Origin: Rathayibacter caricis DSM 15933
GTDB lineage: Bacteria; Actinomycetota; Actinomycetes; Actinomycetales; Microbacteriaceae
NCBI RefSeq assembly: GCF_003044275.1
Contig: NZ_PZPL01000001.1
Location: forward strand, 1,240,001-1,304,000
Direction: 5' to 3'
DNA: 64,000 bases
The position numbers were made by a program, and so were the translations under genes. Within the stretch, counting starts at the first letter, position 1, and the number at the start of each line of letters is the position of its first letter. Below, one piece after another: positions 23,823-32,003 of the stretch. The notes beneath the pieces were generated by a model. That model was not told the DNA's origin. It saw only the letters and a program-made list of their open reading frames with translations, and searched no databases.

Positions 23823-24674
23823 TCAGCCCAGCGGCACGCCCAGCGCGCTCATGAACGGCACGGCGTCGACCGCCTCGCCGTCGACGCGCGTCTCGAAGTG
23901 CAGGTGGCAGCCGGAGGAGGCGCCGGTGGATCCGAGCAGCGCGACCACGTCGCCCGCCTCGACCACGTCGCCGACGCCGACGAGCAGCTCGCTGTTGTGG
24001 GCGTAGCCGGTCTCGATCCCGCCGCCGTTGTCGATCAGGACCCAGTTGCCGTAGGTGCCGAAGTAGCGGGACTCCTCGACGACACCGCCGGAGGCCGCGA
24101 CGACCGGCGTGCCGCAGGCCGCGGCGAGGTCGGTGCCCTTGTGGAACAGGTTGACGCCCGACACGGGCGCGTCGGGACGCGGGCCGTAGCTGCTGCTGAT
24201 GCGGCCCGAGACGGGGAGGACCCAGGTGCCGGAGGCGCCGTTCGCCGCCGCGGTCGACTCGCCCGCTCCGGCCGTGATGGCGTCGAGGGACGCGGTGGGA
24301 ACGAGGACCTCGGGCTTCGCCTCGGCGGCGAAGGCGTCGCGGGTGACGGTGTGCTGCACGGCACCGGCGGCGACGAAGCTCTGCGGGCGGGCGGCCGCGA
24401 CGGCGGTCGCCGTGTCGTGAGCGAGCTCGGAGTCGGGGGCGCCCGGCGTGGCGAACGCGGGCATCGTCGTGGTGACCGCGATGCCGACGACGAACGACAT
24501 GGCCGCCAGAGCGGAGGCGCGGGGCCTGGTCGGACGGCGCGACGCGCGACGCGACGCGGTGCGCTGCGCCTCCTGCTGGGCGCGCAGCTGCCTCCGGGTC
24601 GGGAGGACGGTGGAGCTGTCGGTCTGCTCGACTCCCCGGGGGGAGGGGGTCGGGGCGAGATCGGAGTGGTGCAT
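23823..24674 (-). CDS. M23-family peptidase (LytM domain)
   Basis: 283 residues. A basic cytoplasmic segment precedes one membrane helix (~55-75, ALAAMSFVVGIAVTTTMPAFA), then a ~70-residue linker and a LytM/M23 domain (~150-283). Zinc ligands are visible: HKGTDLAA gives the His and Asp of the HxxxD motif, and CHLHFE gives the HxH pair; VVEESRYFGTYGNWVLIDNGGG matches the core sheet. It should cleave peptidoglycan cross-bridge or stem peptides outside the membrane. The 5' spacer is about 200 bases with no feature I can support. Confidence 0.85.
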   Translation of the reverse strand: MHHSDLAPTPSPRGVEQTDSSTVLPTRRQLRAQQEAQRTASRRASRRPTRPRASALAAMSFVVGIAVTTTMPAFATPGAPDSELAHDTATAVAAARPQSFVAAGAVQHTVTRDAFAAEAKPEVLVPTASLDAITAGAGESTAAANGASGTWVLPVSGRISSSYGPRPDAPVSGVNLFHKGTDLAAACGTPVVAASGGVVEESRYFGTYGNWVLIDNGGGIETGYAHNSELLVGVGDVVEAGDVVALLGSTGASSGCHLHFETRVDGEAVDAVPFMSALGVPLG

Positions 24675-24880
24675 GCAGTCAGAGTTTCCGGGTCGTGCGC
24701 CGCGCGGAGATGCGCGCGGCTGGGGCGGGGAACCGTCGGGCGCGGAGGGGTTGTCCGCACCGTACGACCCTCCAGGGTACCCGGGATCCTCCGGAACGCA
24801 CCTGGGAGACCGCTCACCGTCCGAGGCGAGCAGTCAAGCCCCCTCGTGCGGGCTCGCATGTCCGGCCGTCATGTGCTCGG

Positions 24881-25249
24881 TCAGTCGTCGGCGCCCGCCG
24901 GCTCCCAGAGCTGGATCCGGTTGCCCTCGGGGTTGTGCAGATCGGCGAACCGGCCGTTCGGGTAGTGCTCGGGGTCGACCACGACCGTCGTCCCGGAGTC
25001 CCTCAGCTGCTCGACCATCGCGTCGAGACTCCGCACGCGGAAGTTCACGGCCCAGCCGGTCGGGCCGAGGTGCTCCGAGCCGACCGGCATCGGCGCGAGG
25101 ACGGTCGCTCCGGGCTCCTGGCGCCACGACGAGGATCCGTACGAGGTCGGCGGCTCGTCGACGCCGAGGTTCTCGGCGTACCAGCGCCCGAGCGCCGCGG
25201 GATCGCGGGCGGCGAAGAAGAGGCCGCCGATCCCCGTGACTCTCTCCAC
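24881..25249 (-). CDS. VOC-family protein
   Basis: 122 residues from GTG at 25249, preceded by GGCGGGA. One VOC domain: VTGIGGLFFAARDPAALGRWYAENLG, then TGWAVNFRVRSLDAMVEQLRDSG, then the terminal FADLHNPEGNRIQLWEP with the conserved metal-site Glu. The first His ligand is not obvious (VNFRV in place of the usual H), so metal binding is doubtful. It is similar to common actinobacterial glyoxalase-like proteins of unknown function. Eight bases separate it from the upstream 53-residue membrane protein, so they are probably cotranscribed. Confidence 0.72.
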   Translation of the reverse strand: MERVTGIGGLFFAARDPAALGRWYAENLGVDEPPTSYGSSSWRQEPGATVLAPMPVGSEHLGPTGWAVNFRVRSLDAMVEQLRDSGTTVVVDPEHYPNGRFADLHNPEGNRIQLWEPAGADD

Positions 25250-25257
25250 GGTCCCGC

Positions 25258-25419
25258 CTAGCCCGCCGTGAAGGCCAGGAGGGCGACGACCCCGCCGGCG
25301 ACGACCGCGACTCCGGTGCCCAGGCGCCACCACATCCAGCGGTCGCGCCTCGGGCCGCGCATCGGCCGCCGCTGGGCGGCCTTCCCGAAGAAGCCCGTGG
25401 GGTCCGGTTGAAAAGCCAT
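25258..25419 (-). CDS. Small single-pass membrane protein
   Basis: 53 residues from ATG at 25419, with TGAGG upstream. The basic N-terminal half (MAFQPDPTGFFGKAAQRRPM, then RGPRRDRWMWW) is followed by one hydrophobic helix (LGTGVAVVAGGVVALLAF). The positive-inside rule predicts a cytoplasmic N-terminus. It stops 8 bases before the VOC gene. No family is recognised; small basic one-helix proteins of this kind are common in actinobacteria. Confidence 0.6.
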   Translation of the reverse strand: MAFQPDPTGFFGKAAQRRPMRGPRRDRWMWWRLGTGVAVVAGGVVALLAFTAG

Positions 25420-25496
25420 GACCTCAGCCTGCCCGGCGGTGCTGCGGGGCGGGAGGCTTTCGAACGGGACTCCCAGACGCAGGAGGCGGACCGCGC

Positions 25497-26159
25497 TCAC
25501 TCGCCCCACGGGCTGTCGTCGCGCCAGGGGGCGAGGTCCACCTCGTTGCCCTCCGGGTCGGCGAGCGTCCACCAGTCAGGGGCGTGGTCGTCGTCGGCCA
25601 CCCTGCCGCCCGCGGCGAGGGCGGCGGCGATCCTGGACTCGACGACGTCGCGCGGGACGTACAGGTCGAGGTGCACGGTGTTGCGCTCGGAGCGCGTCTC
25701 GTCGATGCGCTGGACCCAGATGTTCGGGGCGAGGCCGCGGGGATCCGCCGCATCCGCGTCCTCCCGGGGCGAGTAGCCGAGCACGGCGGCCCAGAAGGCC
25801 CGCACGGCGTCGACGTCGACCGCATCGATCGCGATCTGCAGGCTCTGCACGGCCGACGGATCGGCGACCAGCCCGAGCTCCTGCGCCGCGGAGGAGATCC
25901 GGCCGGCCAGCTCCGCGTCGCGGCGGCTGACGTCGCCCACGTCGTGGCTGATCAGGCGCACCCCAACGCCGCCGAATCGCAGATCGACGTCCGGATGGTG
26001 GTCGGCCTCGTCGGCGAGAGCGGCGACGGCGGCGACCAGCGCGGCTCCGCGGGCGAAGGACCCGGTGGGGAACCAGGCGCGGGCGCCGTCGCCGACGACG
26101 CGCCAGCCCTCGGTGCCGGGCGTCGCGCGGAAGGTGCGGGGGGAGATCCGATCGCTCAT
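25497..26159 (-). CDS. Pterin-4a-carbinolamine dehydratase / VOC fusion
   Basis: 220 residues, two domains. Residues ~8-100 match PCD/DCoH (4a-hydroxytetrahydrobiopterin dehydratase): WRVVGDGARAWFPTGSFARGAALVAAVAALADEADHHPDVDLRFGGV, then LISHDVGDVSRRDAELA, with the conserved His-His-Pro and later His. Residues ~105-215 are a VOC domain (LQIAIDAVDVDAVRAFWAAVLGY, RNTVHLDLYVPRD, TLADPEGNEVDL). PCD recycles oxidised pterin cofactor; the VOC half has no assigned role. The fusion is known in actinobacteria. No aromatic hydroxylase is nearby. Confidence 0.8.
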   Translation of the reverse strand: MSDRISPRTFRATPGTEGWRVVGDGARAWFPTGSFARGAALVAAVAALADEADHHPDVDLRFGGVGVRLISHDVGDVSRRDAELAGRISSAAQELGLVADPSAVQSLQIAIDAVDVDAVRAFWAAVLGYSPREDADAADPRGLAPNIWVQRIDETRSERNTVHLDLYVPRDVVESRIAAALAAGGRVADDDHAPDWWTLADPEGNEVDLAPWRDDSPWGE

Positions 26160-26283
26160 GCGGCAGTTCTACGCCGACCCGCGCCCGGCCGCCACCGCCG
26201 GATCGCCCAGGCGCCGCACGGGCCCGGCTCGGTACTTTAGGAGGATCACGGCCGATCGGGCCCGACGAGCGGAGGACGACACC

Positions 26284-26661
26284 ATGGCGCAGACCACCGG
26301 GAACGACAAGGCGGCTCAGAAGCGGGCGAAGAAGGCTCTGAAGAAGGCCGAGAAGTCGGTCCGCGCAGCGCACGAGGCCGTGCGCGACTCGAGCAAGAAG
26401 CTGCGCAAGAAGGCGCGCAAGCTGTCGGAGCAGACCGAGAAGCTGCGCCGCCAGCAGGAGAAGGCCGCGAAGAAGGCGGCCGCCGCCGAGCGGGGAGCGC
26501 AGCCGAGCGAGCCGAAGCACGCGGCGCCGGCCGTCGATCCCGACACGACCCCCGACCTCACTCCGCCGCTGCCGAGCGTGCCGCACGAGGACGAGCCCGT
26601 CGTCGACTCCGACCCGGAGCACACCCCGGACCTCACGCCGCCGCTGCCCTCGGGTCACTGA
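26284..26661 (+). CDS. Lys-rich coiled-coil protein with acidic repeat tail
   Basis: 125 residues. Residues ~8-72 are almost entirely Lys, Ala, Glu and Arg with heptad spacing, predicting one long basic helix (DKAAQKRAKKALKKAEKSV opens it). Residues ~85-125 are acidic and Pro-rich and contain TPDLTPPLPS twice. ATG at 26284 follows GCGGAGGACGACACC. Histone-like basic tails suggest DNA or ribosome association, but no family is recognised. A very large hairpin follows the gene. Confidence 0.6.
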   Translation: MAQTTGNDKAAQKRAKKALKKAEKSVRAAHEAVRDSSKKLRKKARKLSEQTEKLRRQQEKAAKKAAAAERGAQPSEPKHAAPAVDPDTTPDLTPPLPSVPHEDEPVVDSDPEHTPDLTPPLPSGH

Positions 26662-26669
26662 GAGCGCAC

Positions 26670-26727
26670 CCTCGGTTGGGAGTGCTCGTCAGCCACGATC
26701 GTGCGCGAGGAGCACTCCCGACCGAGG
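26670..26727. terminator. 18-bp inverted repeat between the coiled-coil and PiT genes
   Basis: CCTCGGTTGGGAGTGCTC (26670-26687) pairs with GAGCACTCCCGACCGAGG (26710-26727): 18 bp with a single T-G wobble. The 22-base loop contains its own palindrome CACGATCGTG (26694-26703). Its position just past the 26661 stop suggests a terminator, but the size would also suit a regulatory site for the phosphate transporter gene beginning at 26821. Confidence 0.5.
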
Positions 26728-26820
26728 TCCTGCAGACCAGTCGTTCGGCGAATGTGAATAGCCGGTAAATACATCCGAGGACCCCGCCACAGGGCCCGTC
26801 AGCAAGCGCATGATTCCTGC

Positions 26821-28029
26821 GTGGATCCCCTCGTTCTGCTCGTCCTGGTCGTCGTCACCGCCCTCGCCTTCGACTTCACCAACGGCTTCCACGACACCGC
26901 GAACGCGATGGCCACGTCCATCGCGACCGGTGCGCTGAAGCCGAAGGTCGCCGTCGCCCTCTCCGCCTCGCTCAACCTCGTGGGCGCCTTCCTCAGCATC
27001 GAGGTGGCGCTGACCGTCACGAACGCGGTCGTCCGGATCCAGGACTCGTCCGGCGCACCCGACCCGGCGCTGCTCGAGAGCGGCGGATCCGCTCTGCTGC
27101 TGATCGTGCTCGCGGGACTCATCGGCGGGATCATCTGGAACCTGCTGACCTGGCTGCTCGGCCTGCCCTCGAGCTCGTCGCACGCCCTCTTCGGCGGGCT
27201 GATCGGATCGACGCTCGCCGGACTCGGCGTCGACGGCGTCAACTGGGCGGGCGACGGCTCCAAGCTCGACGGAGTGGTCGGCAAGGTGATCCTGCCGGCG
27301 CTGATGTCGCCCGTGCTCGCCGGAGCGGTCGCGGCGATCGGCACCTGGCTGGTCTTCAAGGTCGTCGGGAACCTGGCCTCGAAGGGCCTGGACCACGGCT
27401 TCCGGATCGGCCAGATCGGCAGCGCCTCCCTCGTCTCGCTCGCGCACGGCACCAACGACGCGCAGAAGACGATGGGAGTGATCACGCTGGCGCTGATCGC
27501 GGCCGGCGGATGGAGCGACACCGAGTCGGTGCCGTTCTGGGTCAAGCTCAGCTGCGCCCTCGCCATCTCGCTCGGCACCTACCTCGGCGGCTGGCGCATC
27601 ATCCGCACAGTCGGCAAGGGCCTCGTCGAGATCGACACGCCTCAGGGCATGGCGGCCGAGAGCTCGTCGGCCGCGGTGATCCTCGCCTCCAGCCACCTCG
27701 GCTTCGCCCTCTCGACCACCCACGTCGCGACCGGCTCGATCCTCGGCTCCGGCGTCGGCCGCCCCGGCGCCCAGGTGCGCTGGCGCGTGGCGCTGCGGAT
27801 GGTGATCGCGTGGGTGATCACGCTGCCCGCCGCAGGGCTCGTCGGCGCGGTCATGTGGTGGATCGGGCACCTCGCGGGAGGGGCGCTCGGCGGACTGCTG
27901 ATGGCGGCGGTCCTCGTCGCGGTCGCGGTCCTCATCTACCTCCGCTCGCGCCGCGACGCGATCGGCTCGCACAACGTCAACGACGAGTGGCAGGACGCCC
28001 GTCGCTCGCCCCAGCCCACGAACGCCTGA
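26821..28029 (+). CDS. pitA: PiT-family inorganic phosphate transporter
   Basis: 402 residues from GTG at 26821, about 10-11 membrane helices. Both halves carry the PiT signature: FDFTNGFHDTANAMATSIATG near residue 18 and SLAHGTNDAQKTMG near 203. The SSSHALFGGLIG element and its C-terminal counterpart (STTHVATGSILG) are also present. The family takes up phosphate, usually as a metal-phosphate complex, with protons. A small membrane protein and a DUF3349 protein follow within a few bases, probably one operon. No PhoU-like (DUF47) partner is seen. Confidence 0.9.
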   Translation: MDPLVLLVLVVVTALAFDFTNGFHDTANAMATSIATGALKPKVAVALSASLNLVGAFLSIEVALTVTNAVVRIQDSSGAPDPALLESGGSALLLIVLAGLIGGIIWNLLTWLLGLPSSSSHALFGGLIGSTLAGLGVDGVNWAGDGSKLDGVVGKVILPALMSPVLAGAVAAIGTWLVFKVVGNLASKGLDHGFRIGQIGSASLVSLAHGTNDAQKTMGVITLALIAAGGWSDTESVPFWVKLSCALAISLGTYLGGWRIIRTVGKGLVEIDTPQGMAAESSSAAVILASSHLGFALSTTHVATGSILGSGVGRPGAQVRWRVALRMVIAWVITLPAAGLVGAVMWWIGHLAGGALGGLLMAAVLVAVAVLIYLRSRRDAIGSHNVNDEWQDARRSPQPTNA

Positions 28030-28040
28030 GGAGTCGCACC

Positions 28041-28331
28041 GTGCTCGCACTGTTCTTCGAGGCCGCCGGTCAGGTGGCCGTGGTCGCCGTCCTGCTCGGG
28101 GCCGGGCTCCCCGTGCTCTTCGCCCTCGGCGTGCGCTCGTTCGCGGTCGCCGGTGGCGCGGCCGGGGAGCAGCCGCGCCTGCCCGTCCCGCTGCTGCGCG
28201 CGATCGGAGTCGCCTGCTTCGCGATCGTGGTGCTCGCGGTGGTCGTGGGGCTGAGCGTCATCCTCGCGACCGGCTTCGGCCAGGAGGTCGACTTCTCGCA
28301 CGGCGTGCCCGTTTTCGTCCCGAAGGACTGA
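28041..28331 (+). CDS. Small two-helix membrane protein
   Basis: 96 residues from GTG at 28041; TGAGGAG, overlapping the upstream stop, is its ribosome site. Two hydrophobic helices (~6-32 and ~53-78) flank a short loop; the tail is polar (EVDFSHGVPVFVPKD). It sits 11 bases after the phosphate transporter and 2 bases before the DUF3349 gene, so it is probably an accessory of the same operon. No characterised family. Confidence 0.7.
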   Translation: MLALFFEAAGQVAVVAVLLGAGLPVLFALGVRSFAVAGGAAGEQPRLPVPLLRAIGVACFAIVVLAVVVGLSVILATGFGQEVDFSHGVPVFVPKD

Positions 28332-28333
28332 GC

Positions 28334-28957
28334 GTGGGTGAGCAGACCGTGTCGGGGCCGGTCGCCCGCGTCGTCGGCTGGCTGCGCGCCGGCTACCCGA
28401 CGGGAGTGCCCGAGCAGGACTACGTGCCGCTGCTGGGCATCCTCCGGCGCAGTCTCACCGCGGAGGAGGTCGAGCAGGTGGTCGAGCGGCTGGTGCTCGA
28501 CGCCGCGCGGGCCGACGCGGACGGCGTGCCCCTCGACCGCGCGCAGCTGCGGCACCGCATCGAGGAGCTCCTGCTGGGTCCGGCCCTGCCCGAGGATCTC
28601 GTGCGCGTCTCCGTCCGCCTCGCGAGCGCGGGCTGGCCGCTCGGGATCCCGGAGGAGGACGCGCCGCAGGCCGGGCTCGTCACGCGGATCGTCCGCTGGC
28701 TGCGCGCGGGCTACCCGGCGGGCCTGCCGGAGCAGGACTTCATCCCGCTGGTCGCGCTGCTGCGCCGCCGACTCACCGACGACGAGGTGACGGAGGTGGG
28801 CACCCGCCTCGCCGCCGAGGGCGCCCTGCCCGCGAGCCGGATCGACGTCGCCGCGGCGATCGCCCGCGTCACCTCGGAGCTGCCCTCGGACGAGGACGTC
28901 GAGCGGGTGCGCCGCTCGCTCGCCGAGCGCGGCTGGCCGGAGGACTTCCCGGGCTGA
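28334..28957 (+). CDS. Tandem DUF3349 protein
   Basis: 207 residues from GTG at 28334. DUF3349 proteins of actinobacteria are normally single domains of about 100 residues. This one carries two copies: residues ~9-105 (VGWLRAGYPTGVPEQDYVPL) and ~115-205 (VRWLRAGYPAGLPEQDFIPL), offset by 106. Each ends with a GWP-x-D/E segment. The fold is helical; function is unknown. It begins 2 bases after the small membrane protein gene, so it is probably read with the phosphate transporter. Confidence 0.75.
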   Translation: MGEQTVSGPVARVVGWLRAGYPTGVPEQDYVPLLGILRRSLTAEEVEQVVERLVLDAARADADGVPLDRAQLRHRIEELLLGPALPEDLVRVSVRLASAGWPLGIPEEDAPQAGLVTRIVRWLRAGYPAGLPEQDFIPLVALLRRRLTDDEVTEVGTRLAAEGALPASRIDVAAAIARVTSELPSDEDVERVRRSLAERGWPEDFPG

Positions 28958-28987
28958 GTGCGTGGGAGCGCTCCGCGTGGAGGGGTG

Positions 28988-29100
28988 GGTCTCGATACGC
29001 CGCTGCGCGGCTGCTCGACCAGCAGCAGTGGGCGCGCGTCTCCCGACAGAGCGCCGCCCCTTGCTGATCGAGTAACGCGCGCAGCGTGCGTATCGAGATC
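28988..29100. repeat. Inverted pair of palindromic repeats
   Basis: A forward copy (GGTCTCGATACGCC to GCTCGACCAGCAG) at 28988-29025 and a reverse copy (TTGCTGATCGAGTAACGC to GTATCGAGATC) at 29061-29100 face each other across 35 bases. They fill the convergent junction between the DUF3349 and MBL genes and could end transcription from both sides. Confidence 0.8.
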
Positions 29101-29127
29101 CACGTGTCCCGGATGCCGCCGCGGCGC

Positions 29128-29922
29128 TCAGTCGAGGAGCACCCGGGACGGGTAGGCGTCGTGGCTGAAGCAGAGGGTGATGCCGGAGGCCTCGAGGCGC
29201 AGCAGCTGCTCGGAGGTGCGGTGGTGCGCCGCCGGGTCGTCGCTGATGAGGCGGGGGAGCGGGCGCAGGCGGTCGGACCACTCCAGGAACTCGCGGCCCC
29301 AGGCGGCGTCGCCGGCGATCAGGAACCGGCCTTCCACGAGGACGCCCAGGTGGCCGAGGGCGTGCCCGGGCAGCGGGGTGACGACGCAGCGGCCGTCGCC
29401 GAAGAGGTCGAAGCCGCTCACCCCGGCGACCGCGCTCACCGGCTGCTCGTCGACGACGAGGCGGTCCGAGTCGGCGAACCACGGCGGGATCAAGCCCGCG
29501 AAGACTCCGTCGGTGACGCGGCTCCGCTCGATCCTCTGCAGCTGGCCGCGCGAGAGCACGAGGGTCGCGTCGGGGAAGTGTCGGAGGCCGCCCACGTGAT
29601 CGGGGTGGAGGTGCGTGAGGACGACGAACTCGATGTCGCCGGGCTCGAGGCCCTCGGAGCGCAGCCGGGCGTCGACGGTCTCGGCCGGAGTGACGCGCGC
29701 CGGCAGGATCCGCCGGTAGAGGGCGCCGACAGGGCCGGTGCCCGCGAAGGACGGCGGGTAGCCGGTGTCGACGAGCACGCGGCGGCCGCTGGGGTGCGTG
29801 TAGAGGAAGACCGCCGAGGGGAAGGTGCGGCGGGGGAGGCCCTCGCCGCGGAACACGCGCGAGAGCGGGAAGGTGGTGTCTCCGCACGCGAAGACGCGCA
29901 GGGCGGGCTCGCGCTCAGGCAC
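29128..29922 (-). CDS. MBL-fold metallo-hydrolase
   Basis: 264 residues from GTG at 29922. The metallo-beta-lactamase metal motif THLHPDH is at 103-109, preceded by VDTGYP. Later ligands are TPLPGHALGH, the Asp in IAGDAAWG and the final FSHD. The overall pattern fits lactonase/N-acyl-hydrolase-like MBL proteins (AttM/AhlD-like). The gene overlaps the 3' end of the epimerase gene by 8 bases and is the last member of a three-gene minus-strand operon. The substrate is unknown; a lactone or thioester is plausible. Confidence 0.85.
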   Translation of the reverse strand: MPEREPALRVFACGDTTFPLSRVFRGEGLPRRTFPSAVFLYTHPSGRRVLVDTGYPPSFAGTGPVGALYRRILPARVTPAETVDARLRSEGLEPGDIEFVVLTHLHPDHVGGLRHFPDATLVLSRGQLQRIERSRVTDGVFAGLIPPWFADSDRLVVDEQPVSAVAGVSGFDLFGDGRCVVTPLPGHALGHLGVLVEGRFLIAGDAAWGREFLEWSDRLRPLPRLISDDPAAHHRTSEQLLRLEASGITLCFSHDAYPSRVLLD

Positions 29923-30964
29923 GGGACGCGGCCCGGTAGTGCTCGCCGACGCGGCGGATGCCCTCGGCGAGCGGGACGACGGGCTCGTAGCCCAGCTCGG
30001 CGCGGGCGCGCGAGATGTCGAGGGTCTGCGCGTAGGCGAGGGTCGCGACGGTGTAGCGGGTGAAGGGCGGCTCGGCCCCGCCGGGCAGCCGCGCGTAGAC
30101 CCGCTCGAGCACCTCGGCGACTGCGGTCAGGAGGCGCAGGTCGACGGTGAGGAAGCGCGGCTCCTCGCCCATCGCGGCGAAGAAGGCGCGGAGGAGCTCG
30201 CCGAACGGGGTCGGCTCGCCGTTGGTGATGTTGTAGACGCTGCCGTCCGCGTGCTCGGTGCCGGCGGCGAGGACCAGTGCGCGGGCGGCGTTCTCGACGC
30301 AGGTCACGTCGACGACGTTGCGCCCGCCGTCGAAGAGCGGGATGCCGCGGCGCCGGTTCGCGGCCACGAAGCGGGGGATCAGGCTCGGATCGCCGACTCC
30401 GATGAGGCCGCGGGGGCGCAGGATCACGAGCTCGCGGATCCGTCCCTCGGCGAGCGCCCGCTGCAGAAGGCGCTCCGCCTCGATCTTGCTGCGGATGTAG
30501 AGGCTCATCCGGCTCGCGGGATCGAACTCGTCCTCCCGCACCAGGTGCTGGTGGCGGCGGGCCGAGTAGATGCTGGGCGAGGAGACGAAGACGATGCGCG
30601 GGATGCCGACGCGCTCGGCGAGGCCGATCATGGCCTCCGTGCCGTCGACGTTCGCCTCGCGGAACTCGCTCCACCGGCCCCACGGGCTCGACAGGGCGGC
30701 GGAGTGGACGAGCACGTCGGCGCGCACGGGCAGGGTGGCGAGGTCGGCCAGATCGGCGGCGATCGTCTCGGCGCCCTCGGCTGCAAGACGCTCGAGGGCG
30801 GGGAGGCTGCGGCCGGCGGCGACGACCTCGTCGCCCTCGGCGAGGAACTCGCGCACGGCGTGGCCGCCGAGGAAGCCCGTGGCGCCGGTGACGAGGACGC
30901 GGCGGGGCGTCCGCGGCTCGGCGTACACGGACGGCCTAGCGGACACCGATGGATCAGCGGACAT
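29915..30964 (-). CDS. NAD-dependent epimerase/dehydratase (OleD/3beta-HSD-like)
   Basis: 349 residues, extended SDR. The Rossmann motif is VTGATGFLGGHAVREF (~25-40), the catalytic motif YIRSK and the Ser in FVSSPSIYSAR. The ~60-residue C-terminal part (LLRAFFAAMGEEPRFLTVDLRLL) resembles 3-beta-hydroxysteroid dehydrogenase/OleD-type enzymes that reduce 3-oxo substrates. It overlaps the glycosyltransferase gene upstream by 11 bases and the MBL gene downstream by 8. The context suggests modification of a lipid or glycolipid. OleA/B/C partners are absent. Confidence 0.82.
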   Translation of the reverse strand: MSADPSVSARPSVYAEPRTPRRVLVTGATGFLGGHAVREFLAEGDEVVAAGRSLPALERLAAEGAETIAADLADLATLPVRADVLVHSAALSSPWGRWSEFREANVDGTEAMIGLAERVGIPRIVFVSSPSIYSARRHQHLVREDEFDPASRMSLYIRSKIEAERLLQRALAEGRIRELVILRPRGLIGVGDPSLIPRFVAANRRRGIPLFDGGRNVVDVTCVENAARALVLAAGTEHADGSVYNITNGEPTPFGELLRAFFAAMGEEPRFLTVDLRLLTAVAEVLERVYARLPGGAEPPFTRYTVATLAYAQTLDISRARAELGYEPVVPLAEGIRRVGEHYRAASRA

Positions 30965-31706
30965 CGACGACCTCCAGCCCCTTCTTGCGGCCCCAGTACC
31001 AGAGCAGGATCCCCAGGTAGCCCAGCGCCTTGCCCTTGCGGATGGAGCAGCGGACGATCGCGCGGCGGTTCAGCCGTGCCTGCGTGCCCGGGATCACCCG
31101 GCAGACCTTGAGGTGCAGCTCCAGGTCCTCGTCGGTGTCGTCGATGCTCGAGCGCGGGAAGCCGCCGACCTCGAGGTACAGCGCGGCGTCGATGGCGAGG
31201 TTCAGGCCGGCGATCATGAACAACCGGTAGCGCTGGCCGGGGCGGCGGTAGACGATGCCCGGTGCCCGCTCGAGGATCCGGATGAGCACGGTGCCGATCA
31301 CTCCGTCGTACCAGCGGTACTCGGGCTCGTCGGTGCGCGGAACGACGCGGCCGCCGACGAAGCGGAATCCGGCGCGGAAGTCGGCCTTCAGGAGCTCCAC
31401 CCAGCGCGCGTCCGGCAGCGAGTCGGCGTCCGTGCGCGCGACGACGGAAGCCCCGTGCGCGATCGCGTACCGGAAACCGGTGTCGGAGGCGGCTCCCGTG
31501 CCCTTCTGCGCCTCGCCGATCGTGAGGACCGGCCGCTCGGGGCGCTCGGCGGTGAACGCGTCGATCACCGCGCGCGAGCCGTCGGCGCTGCCGTTGTCGA
31601 CGAGCAGGAGGGTGAAGTCCTGATCGGACTGCGCCGCGAGGGCGTCGAGGGTGCCGCGGAGCAGCTTCTCCTCGTTGAAGAACGGCACGACGACCCAGAA
31701 GCTCAC
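30954..31706 (-). CDS. Family 2 glycosyltransferase
   Basis: 250 residues from GTG at 31706, preceded by GAGGGGG. GT-A fold: WVVVPFFNEEKLLRGTLDAL at the start, LLVDNGSADGS for nucleotide binding, the DxD motif in ARTDADSLPD and a later acceptor-site IDDTDEDLELHLK. A C-terminal basic-hydrophobic stretch (KGKALGYLGILLWYWGRKKG) suggests membrane association. It resembles dolichyl-phosphate-mannose/GtrB-like or cell-envelope GT2 enzymes. It is first in the operon with the epimerase and MBL genes. The sugar donor is not identifiable. Confidence 0.82.
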   Translation of the reverse strand: MSFWVVVPFFNEEKLLRGTLDALAAQSDQDFTLLLVDNGSADGSRAVIDAFTAERPERPVLTIGEAQKGTGAASDTGFRYAIAHGASVVARTDADSLPDARWVELLKADFRAGFRFVGGRVVPRTDEPEYRWYDGVIGTVLIRILERAPGIVYRRPGQRYRLFMIAGLNLAIDAALYLEVGGFPRSSIDDTDEDLELHLKVCRVIPGTQARLNRRAIVRCSIRKGKALGYLGILLWYWGRKKGLEVVDVR

Positions 31707-31799
31707 CCCGAACCCCCTCGCGCTCCGCCGGGACCACCCTAGCGAGGGAGGGGGCGGCTTCGGTGCCGGAGCGGGACGGGGAGGACTTCTGGAGGTGCG

Positions 31800-31836
31800 G
31801 GTCTCGGTACGCGCCTGCGGCGCTACTCGACCAGCA
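31800..31836. repeat. Diverged single palindromic repeat
   Basis: GGTCTCGGTACGCG, then CCTGCGGCG, then CTACTCGACCAGCAG: one forward copy of the dispersed family with several changes, lying in the divergent spacer between the glycosyltransferase and GAPDH genes. Confidence 0.7.
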
Positions 31837-31974
31837 GGGGGAGGCGGGGCTGCTCGGCTGCGGGCGAGTGCAGCGACCCTCCGGCAGGTCTCGCAGGAGG
31901 GACGCGACCGTGCCGAGGGTGCTGCCCCTCCCAGGCGTGCTGAGGGCCGCCGCGAGGGTCGGCGCGGTCCGAGC

Positions 31975-32003
31975 TTTGACGAGAGCGTAAAAAGTACTGT
32001 TCT
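31975..32003 (+). promoter_or_regulatory. Possible promoter of the GAPDH gene
   Basis: TTTGAC (31975-31980) and TGTTCT (31998-32003) are spaced by exactly 17 bases in an AT-richer window containing GTAAAAAGTAC. The -35 matches 5 of 6 consensus bases; the -10 is weak. It would give a leader of about 200 bases before GTG 32217. Confidence 0.35.

Noticed and set aside
24675..24880. Possible riboswitch (c-di-AMP type) in the long leader of the M23 peptidase gene
   Set aside because: Such elements are common before cell-wall hydrolases in actinobacteria, but I could not find the conserved core blocks in this spacer.
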